Shown: positions 60,180 through 64,000 of the stretch, piece by piece
How positions within the stretch are numbered: position 1 is the stretch's first letter
Layout of the letters: the number at the start of each line of letters is the position of its first letter
Source: a virus
IMG/VR virus record: IMGVR_UViG_3300012006_000002
Coordinates: 38,767-102,766 of that record
Reading direction: 5' to 3' (one strand)
DNA: 64,000 bases
Made by a program: the position numbers and the translations under genes
Notes under the pieces: generated by a model
The model's input: the letters and a program-made list of their open reading frames with translations, nothing else
Told to the model about the DNA's origin: nothing
The model's database searches: none

Positions 60180-60494
60180 ATGACGACCGAGACCGTGACC
60201 AACACGATCTACAGCTTGACTGCGAGTATGCCGGGATGCCTGCCGGATAGTCAGGATGTCTATCCCGATCTCGCAAGCGCGCGGGCGGCGATGCCAGCCT
60301 TGATCCAGAGCTGGGCAGACGGATGGGAGTTTGTCTACGAGAACGGGGTGGAGGTTCCCAACGAGTACTGGGAGGTCGTCCAAGGGGACGACTGGGCTGA
60401 CCTCACCATCGGAAGGTACTCCAGCATCCTCATCCGGATCAATCCGGTGGATGTTGACTGGGACTGGGAGGACGACGAGTACCGCGCTTACTAG
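60180..60494 (+). CDS. Array gene 7, acidic hypothetical protein (104 aa)
   Basis: Strongly acidic, Asp/Trp-rich C-terminus (NPVDVDWDWEDDEYRAY). The middle (WEFVYENGVEVPNEYWEVVQGDDWADLTIG) is beta-like. Such acidic small proteins are often DNA mimics or inhibitors in phages; that role is only a possibility here. No family recognised. Confidence 0.7.
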   Translation: MTTETVTNTIYSLTASMPGCLPDSQDVYPDLASARAAMPALIQSWADGWEFVYENGVEVPNEYWEVVQGDDWADLTIGRYSSILIRINPVDVDWDWEDDEYRAY

Positions 60495-60504
60495 GTCGCA
60501 CGAG

Positions 60505-60532
60505 ACCCCGGCTTCGGCCGGGGTTTTCTTTT
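60505..60532 (+). terminator. Terminator after array gene 7
   Basis: ACCCCGGC-TTCG-GCCGGGGT then TTTCTTTT. Confidence 0.9.
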
Positions 60533-60559
60533 GTCCGCAATCTGTCGCGGGTGTGGGAA

Positions 60560-60755
60560 ATGGTACAGCCCCATCACCATTGCACCGGGGCCGCGTCACT
60601 CCACCCACCCGCGCCGAATGCGCCGGGGCCGCGTATGCTGTGGGGTGGGGGGGCATGACCCTGTACCATTCTCGAAGACCGACGATGCCGTCCAGACCTG
60701 TTACACTAGGGGCAGTGGTCGGGAGACGACACCCCGACCCGGCCGGGAGGGCCAC
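60560..60755 (+). promoter_or_regulatory. Array module G
   Basis: O1 at 60560; boxes at 60585 and 60623; module A/B-type degenerate O2; GATGCCGTC (60684-60692), 9 nt, TACACT (60702-60707); leader GGTCGGG…CCCCGACC; GGGAGG. Confidence 0.8.
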
Positions 60756-61091
60756 ATGGAGTACACGACCACCGACGCGCGGCTTGTCGAACTTGCACAC
60801 GCAAGGGCGACGGCCCTGTGGGATGCTCTGGATTTGGGGCAGGAGGGTGCGATAGAGGCGGGCGAAAAGGTCGCCGAAATGGACTACATATATGAGGGTT
60901 GCCTACGCGACGGGAAGTTCTCATATGTAGAAGCGTTAGTTGCCATCCACCTGACGCATCAGTTTTTGTCGGGTCTAAACGTGCAAACGTGGAAGGACGA
61001 GGGCGAGGAAGAGCAGGAGGACGAGCGGACTAACCCTCGGGATTATCCCGAGGAGGCAGGCTTGTACGACGTGATGATGTACGAGCGGTAG
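60756..61091 (+). CDS. Array gene 8, acidic hypothetical protein (111 aa)
   Basis: Helical N-terminal half (VELAHARATALWDALDLGQEGAIEAGEKVAEMDYIYEG) and a very acidic C-terminal tail (DEGEEEQEDERTNPRDYPEE). Start at the ATG behind GGGAGGGCCAC. No family recognised. Confidence 0.7.
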   Translation: MEYTTTDARLVELAHARATALWDALDLGQEGAIEAGEKVAEMDYIYEGCLRDGKFSYVEALVAIHLTHQFLSGLNVQTWKDEGEEEQEDERTNPRDYPEEAGLYDVMMYER

Positions 61092-61096
61092 CCCTC

Positions 61097-61130
61097 AACC
61101 CCCCGACGCCAGTCGGGGGGTTTCCCTTTG
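61097..61130 (+). terminator. Terminator after array gene 8
   Basis: AACCCCCCGAC-GCCA-GTCGGGGGGTT; a T-poor tail (TCCCTTTG) follows. Confidence 0.8.
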
Positions 61131-61158
61131 CCTGCAATCTGTCGCGGGTGTGAGGCAA

Positions 61159-61345
61159 ATGGTACAGCCCCATCACCATTGCACCGGGGCCGCGTCACTC
61201 CACCCACCCGCGCCGAATGCGCCGGGGCCGCGTATGCGTATGGGTGGTGAGCCTGTACCATTACCTGATGCCGATGATGCCGTTCACACCTGTTATCATA
61301 TAGCAGTGGTCGGGACACCCACCCCGACCCGGCTGGGAGGCCATC
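61159..61345 (+). promoter_or_regulatory. Array module H
   Basis: O1 at 61159; boxes at 61184 and 61222; O2 left half altered (TGGGT); GATGCCGTT (61276-61284), 9 nt, TATCAT (61294-61299); GGTCGGG leader; GGGAGG. Confidence 0.8.
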
Positions 61346-61693
61346 ATGAACGCATTGTCAAAAGTTGAGTTGTGGCTGAACAATGACGATACGCTGTACA
61401 AGCGTATCAACAACATCGTTGACAGCGCATGGGAGACGGTTCAGCAAACGTCTACCCGTGAGAAGGGCGAACCCCGCCGGAATGAGTGCATTTTCCTCAT
61501 TCGGGATAGTCTGGAGGAAATCATGGAAGAGGTTTACGACAATGTTGTAAGCCAACTTGATGCCTACACTATGGATCTCGTTGGAGGCGACATATTGCGG
61601 GCGGCTATAGACGACTTGGATCTGGCGATCCTTGCCAATCGCCTACTGACATCCCGATGGGATGACTGCAAGTACGTGCATGGCGAACTCTAA
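61346..61693 (+). CDS. Array gene 9, helical hypothetical protein (115 aa)
   Basis: Acidic and predicted all-alpha (LSKVELWLNNDDTLYKRINNIVDSAWETVQQ…EIMEEVYDNVVSQLDAYTMDLVGGDILRAAIDDLDLAIL). No family recognised. GGGAGG lies ten bases before the ATG. Confidence 0.7.
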   Translation: MNALSKVELWLNNDDTLYKRINNIVDSAWETVQQTSTREKGEPRRNECIFLIRDSLEEIMEEVYDNVVSQLDAYTMDLVGGDILRAAIDDLDLAILANRLLTSRWDDCKYVHGEL

Positions 61694-61697
61694 AACA

Positions 61698-61727
61698 AAG
61701 CCCCCCGGTTTGGGGGGCTTTTCTTTT
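61698..61727 (+). terminator. Terminator after array gene 9
   Basis: AAGCCCCCC-GGTTT-GGGGGGCTT then TTCTTTT. Confidence 0.9.
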
Positions 61728-61753
61728 GCGCCGATTTCGTCGCGGGTGTGGGG

Positions 61754-61899
61754 CCGGGGCCGCGTCTGCCATTGTGTCGCGGGTGATGAGCGATTGGTGC
61801 CGAGCCTGTACCATTACCTGATGACAACGATGCCGTTCAGACCTGTTAGTATATAGCAGTGGTCGGGACTGTCAACCCCGACCCGGCTGGGAGGCCACC
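61754..61899 (+). promoter_or_regulatory. Array module I (reduced)
   Basis: Only one CCGGGGCCGCGT box (61754-61765), no O1, and a single operator TTGGT-N11-ACCAT (61794-61814). GATGCCGTT (61829-61837), 9 nt, TAGTAT (61847-61852), leader hairpin and GGGAGG are intact. A second GTCGCGGGTG suggests an internal deletion between short repeats. Confidence 0.8.
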
Positions 61900-62124
61900 G
61901 TGACGATCAAGGAATACAAGGCTATCGGTAGGGCCATCGGAGAGAGTGTCACCTACGAGGGCGACAGGATCGAGCTGTGCAACCAGCTCTACAAATCCAT
62001 CTCCGCGCTTCAGGGTCGCAAGACCCTGACCGTCAACGGCAATCGTCGATTGACGTGGGAGGATTTGCTGGAAGCGGCAAATCTGCCGCTCATCTACGAC
62101 GCGCCGTCATTGCGCGGGTTTTAG
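61900..62124 (+). CDS. Array gene 10, small protein (74 aa)
   Basis: GTG start behind GGGAGGCCACC. Mixed helical protein (YKAIGRAIGESVTYEGDRIELCNQLYKSISALQGRK) with one Cys. No family recognised. Unlike the other array genes it has no terminator right after the stop; instead a structured segment of about 185 nt precedes a strong terminator. Confidence 0.7.
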   Translation: MTIKEYKAIGRAIGESVTYEGDRIELCNQLYKSISALQGRKTLTVNGNRRLTWEDLLEAANLPLIYDAPSLRGF

Positions 62125-62125
62125 T

Positions 62126-62350
62126 CCATTGACACGGGCGTGACTTGGGGCGCGATGCTTGCAGGCGTCGCGCACAGGGGTGCGCCCACCATCCAAACCG
62201 CTGCACCGCGCTTGCGCGGAGGGGAGGGTGGACTGCTCATCGTTGCTGAATGGGGCAGCCCAAACAGCGAAATAATGATGAGTGGGAGAGGGTATATAAG
62301 AGACCCTCAAGGAACCCCTCCGGCGTTGGGCCGGAGGGGTTCCCTCTTTG
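62126..62350 (+). ncRNA. Structured 3' RNA segment after array gene 10 (candidate)
   Basis: No credible reading frame. Predicted stems in series: GCGATGC (62152-62158) / GCGTCGC (62165-62171) with one G-U pair; CCCACC (62185-62190) / GGGTGG (62226-62231) enclosing CCGCGC-TT-GCGCGG (62206-62219); CTCATC (62236-62241) / GATGAG (62277-62282) enclosing GCTG/CAGC; GAGGGT (62288-62293) / ACCCTC (62303-62308); then the terminator hairpin. No good promoter lies directly upstream, so it is probably made from the gene 10 transcript. Class unknown. Confidence 0.5.
62311..62349 (+). terminator. Terminator after the structured segment
   Basis: Fourteen-base stem GGAACCCCTCCGGC / GCCGGAGGGGTTCC with loop GTTGG, then CTCTTTG. 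Confidence 0.85.
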
Positions 62351-62374
62351 CCATTGTGTCGCGGGTGTGAGGAA

Positions 62375-62563
62375 ATGGTACAGACCCCCCACCATTGAAC
62401 CGGGGCCGCGTCCCATGTGCCACCCCCGCCGGATGTGCCGGGGCCGCGTCCATGTATGGTGCCGGGGGTGTACCATTACCTGATGCCAACGATGCCGTTC
62501 GCACCTGTTAGTATATAGCAGTGGTCGGGACACCCAACACCCCGACCCGGCCGGGAGGGCCAC
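62375..62563 (+). promoter_or_regulatory. Array module J
   Basis: O1 at 62375, boxes at 62400 and 62438, O2 at 62456 (81 bp from O1), GATGCCGTT (62491-62499), 9 nt, TAGTAT (62509-62514), GGTCGGG leader, GGGAGG. Confidence 0.85.
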
Positions 62564-62917
62564 ATGACGACCCCGATCACGATCACTAAGTACGGCTATC
62601 CGCTGCGAGAGGATTGGTCATGGAGCTCGTTCCCCACCCAACAGACCGGGTTGGGGCTTGAGCTCCATCACCATGAAGGACATGTTGCCTTCAATGTGCT
62701 GTTGCCTGATGGCAAGGCACAAAGGGTGCTGGTCTTCGCGGACTACCAGATGCGCGAAGATAACTATTCTCTATGGGCATGCCGTCCAACCGTAGAGATT
62801 GTGTGGGAGGGTGTGACCATGCAGCGACTGAAGCTCGATCAGGGCCAGTCGTCATGGCAATCCATGCGCATCTATATCATGAAGGAGGTTATAAGGTTCT
62901 GTCAAGAAAACTTCTAG
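62564..62917 (+). CDS. Array gene 11, beta-rich hypothetical protein (117 aa)
   Basis: Aromatic and His-rich (YPLREDWSWSSFPTQQTGLGLELHHHEGHVAFNVLLPDGKAQRVLVF). Predicted beta sandwich or barrel followed by a C-terminal helix (SMRIYIMKEVIRFCQENF). No family recognised. Confidence 0.7.
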   Translation: MTTPITITKYGYPLREDWSWSSFPTQQTGLGLELHHHEGHVAFNVLLPDGKAQRVLVFADYQMREDNYSLWACRPTVEIVWEGVTMQRLKLDQGQSSWQSMRIYIMKEVIRFCQENF

Positions 62918-62921
62918 CACT

Positions 62922-62950
62922 AGCCCCCCGGTTTGGGGGGCTTTTCTTTT
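62922..62950 (+). terminator. Terminator after array gene 11
   Basis: AGCCCCCC-GGTTT-GGGGGGCT then TTTCTTTT; nearly identical to the one after gene 9. Confidence 0.9.
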
Positions 62951-62978
62951 GCGCCCAATCTGTCGCGGGTGAGGGCGA

Positions 62979-63086
62979 TTGGTGCCGAGCCTGTACCATT
63001 ACCTGATGCCGATGATGCCGTTCACACCTGTTATCATATAGCAGTGGTCGGGACACCCAACACCCCGATCCGGCTGGGAGGCCACC
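62979..63086 (+). promoter_or_regulatory. Array module K (minimal)
   Basis: No CCGGGGCCGCGT box and only one operator TTGGT-N11-ACCAT (62979-62999). GATGCCGTT (63014-63022), 9 nt, TATCAT (63032-63037), leader hairpin and GGGAGG remain. A natural minimal promoter. Confidence 0.8.
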
Positions 63087-63407
63087 ATGCTGATCCGGAA
63101 CTTGAGCGATTTTGTCAAGTCATTTGACAGCGCGCCCTACGCGTGGCCCGGTGGGTATCCCACCTACTACGTCACCGCTGATGGGGAGGCCCTGTCGTAT
63201 GACGCGGTGGTTGACAACATAGAGGAGGTTATCTTCGCCATTGTCAACCCGGAGTACGGGGACGAATGGAACGTCATAGGTCTTGATATAAACTACGAAG
63301 ACCATGATCTCTATTGCGCTCACACGCACAAGCGTATAGAGAGCGCATACGGATCTGCGGAGGAGGAGTTCAAGCCAATCAACTTTGAGGAGAACATCTA
63401 CTTCTAG
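63087..63407 (+). CDS. Array gene 12, acidic hypothetical protein (106 aa)
   Basis: Acidic, beta-rich (YYVTADGEALSYDAVVDNIEEVIFAIVNPEYGDEWNVIGLDINYEDHDLYCAHT) with a C-terminal acidic/aromatic end (FEENIYF). No family recognised. It resembles array gene 7 in its Asp/Tyr/Trp-rich make-up but is not clearly homologous. Confidence 0.7.
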   Translation: MLIRNLSDFVKSFDSAPYAWPGGYPTYYVTADGEALSYDAVVDNIEEVIFAIVNPEYGDEWNVIGLDINYEDHDLYCAHTHKRIESAYGSAEEEFKPINFEENIYF

Positions 63408-63432
63408 CACCTGTCTGTGCTAGTCATACAGG

Positions 63433-63468
63433 ACACTCCGGTTGTGTGGCCCGGAGTGTTTCTGTTTG
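63433..63468 (+). terminator. Terminator after array gene 12
   Basis: ACACTCCGG / CCGGAGTGT with a 9-nt loop, then TTCTGTTTG. A small AGCAC…GTGCT hairpin precedes it at 63406-63421. Confidence 0.8.
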
Positions 63469-63495
63469 CCCGCAATCCGTCGCGGGTGTGAGGAA

Positions 63496-63684
63496 ATGGT
63501 ACAGACCCCTCACCATTGCACCGGGGCCGCGTGCCCCCGGCCACCCCCGCCGGATGTGCCGGGGCCGCGTCCATGTATGGTGCCGGGGGTGTACCATTAC
63601 CTGATGCCGATGATGCCGTTCACACCTGTTAGTATATAGCAGTGGTCGGGACACCCAACACCCCGACCCGGCCGGGAGGCCACC
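63496..63684 (+). promoter_or_regulatory. Array module L
   Basis: O1 at 63496, boxes at 63521 and 63559, O2 at 63577 (81 bp from O1), GATGCCGTT (63612-63620), 9 nt, TAGTAT (63630-63635), GGTCGGG leader, GGGAGG. Confidence 0.85.
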
Positions 63685-63930
63685 ATGGGAAACCCAAACA
63701 ACTTTACACTTGTCTACGCATATGATGCGATAGACGTTCTCAAGAAGTACGCACGAAGTAACTATGTCAGTGGAGGACATTGGGCAGTAGAATCATTGGA
63801 AGATAATGATTATCTACAGTTTCTTCCAGATGGATTTACCGCCTTCAATGCTTCAGATATCGAATACGCAAAGAAGAGGCTTCGCGAGTGGTGGATGTTG
63901 GCAGTGGAACAGGAACAGGATTGCTACTAA
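63685..63930 (+). CDS. Array gene 13, small acidic protein (81 aa)
   Basis: Aromatic and Asp/Glu-rich (VYAYDAIDVLKKYARSNYVSGGHWAVESLEDNDYLQFLP). Predicted alpha/beta, no Cys until the penultimate residue. The coding DNA is much less GC-rich than the module before it. No family recognised. Unlike earlier units, no terminator follows; a second gene starts 25 nt on, so this unit is at least bicistronic. Confidence 0.7.
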   Translation: MGNPNNFTLVYAYDAIDVLKKYARSNYVSGGHWAVESLEDNDYLQFLPDGFTAFNASDIEYAKKRLREWWMLAVEQEQDCY

Positions 63931-63955
63931 TCTAATGTCTGGAGAGGAAACAACA

Positions 63956-64000
63956 ATGAACGAATCTAGTATCAAGCGGGTCTACGAAGAGACATTGCGT
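63956..64000 (+). CDS. Start of a gene cut by the right edge
   Basis: ATG with GGAGAGG upstream opens MNESSIKRVYEETLR to the window end. It shares the transcript of array gene 13; the leader differs from the array type. Function cannot be inferred. Confidence 0.55.
   Translation, partial: MNESSIKRVYEETLR

Noticed and set aside
62140-62370. Open frame across the gap after array gene 10
   Set aside because: It has no ATG/ribosome site, runs through a 14-bp terminator hairpin, and the segment is better explained by RNA stems.
56120-63570. Regularly spaced 12-bp repeats looked at first like a CRISPR array
   Set aside because: Repeats come in pairs 38 bp apart with kilobase-scale genes between pairs, spacers are near-identical C-rich filler rather than unique, and no cas genes are present.
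1-64000. Prophage interpretation
   Set aside because: No integrase, excisionase, repressor-like regulator or attachment site was seen; gene content is that of a lytic-type phage. The window is incomplete, so this is not proof.

Overview
The window reads as part of a large, lytic-type tailed phage (or a metagenomic phage contig). It has a long tail-fibre gene, endolysin, holin, lytic transglycosylase, TerL, TerS, portal, a full-length family C DNA polymerase (DnaE-like), a primase-helicase fusion, DHFR, ThyA, and no host metabolic genes or integrase. The GC-rich right end, GTG starts and terminators built on CCCCGGC-TTCG-GCCGGGG hairpins suggest an actinobacterial or other high-GC host; this is inference. 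No major capsid protein or tail tube/sheath gene was recognised, so the genome must extend beyond the window.

Layout. (1) 1-7314 (+): tail fibre/adhesion genes. (2) 7420-12259: lysis (M23 endolysin, LLH-type holin, SLT transglycosylase, a small minus-strand membrane protein), a metallophosphoesterase and an HNH protein. (3) 12300-21795 (+): tRNA-Leu(TAA), an unassigned structured RNA candidate with its own promoter and terminator, a second phosphoesterase, an AAA+ ATPase, a prim-pol/helicase and a RuvC-like nuclease. (4) 21800-28393 (+): small coupled genes, TerS, TerL, portal. (5) 28364-42148 (-): duplicated small gene plus zinc ribbon, DnaE, PD-(D/E)XK nuclease, DNA methyltransferase, SNase, DHFR, five large disordered proteins and ThyA. 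(6) 42314-55835 (+): very large basic proteins, including four copies of a HipA/PI3-4-kinase-like fold in three consecutive genes and a 1269-aa repeat protein. (7) 56440-64000 (+): a visibly GC-rich array of 13 short genes, each with its own terminator and its own copy of a conserved regulatory module.

The strongest novelty candidate is region 7. Between nearly every pair of genes lies the same architecture: terminator, palindromic operator O1 (ATGGT-N11-ACCAT), two CCGGGGCCGCGT boxes exactly 38 bp apart (24 boxes, 11 such pairs), operator O2 (81 bp from O1 in the best copies), a GATGCCGTT box at fixed distance, a -10 hexamer without a good -35, and a 5' leader hairpin whose sequence changes but whose pairing is kept. 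A related box, GACGA-NN-CCGTC, sits 15 or 21 nt upstream of the -10 in the replication-region promoters, which suggests one regulatory circuit for the whole phage. By analogy with the SPO1 host-takeover module (many small genes, each strongly transcribed), the array may be a takeover or anti-defence island whose units can be swapped by recombination between modules; this is a hypothesis.

Other leads are two structured RNA candidates (12786-12935 and 62126-62350), a duplicated zinc-ribbon plus small-gene cassette flanking the terminase/portal genes on opposite strands, short peptide motifs shared by neighbouring large proteins, and a holin start codon inside a hairpin.
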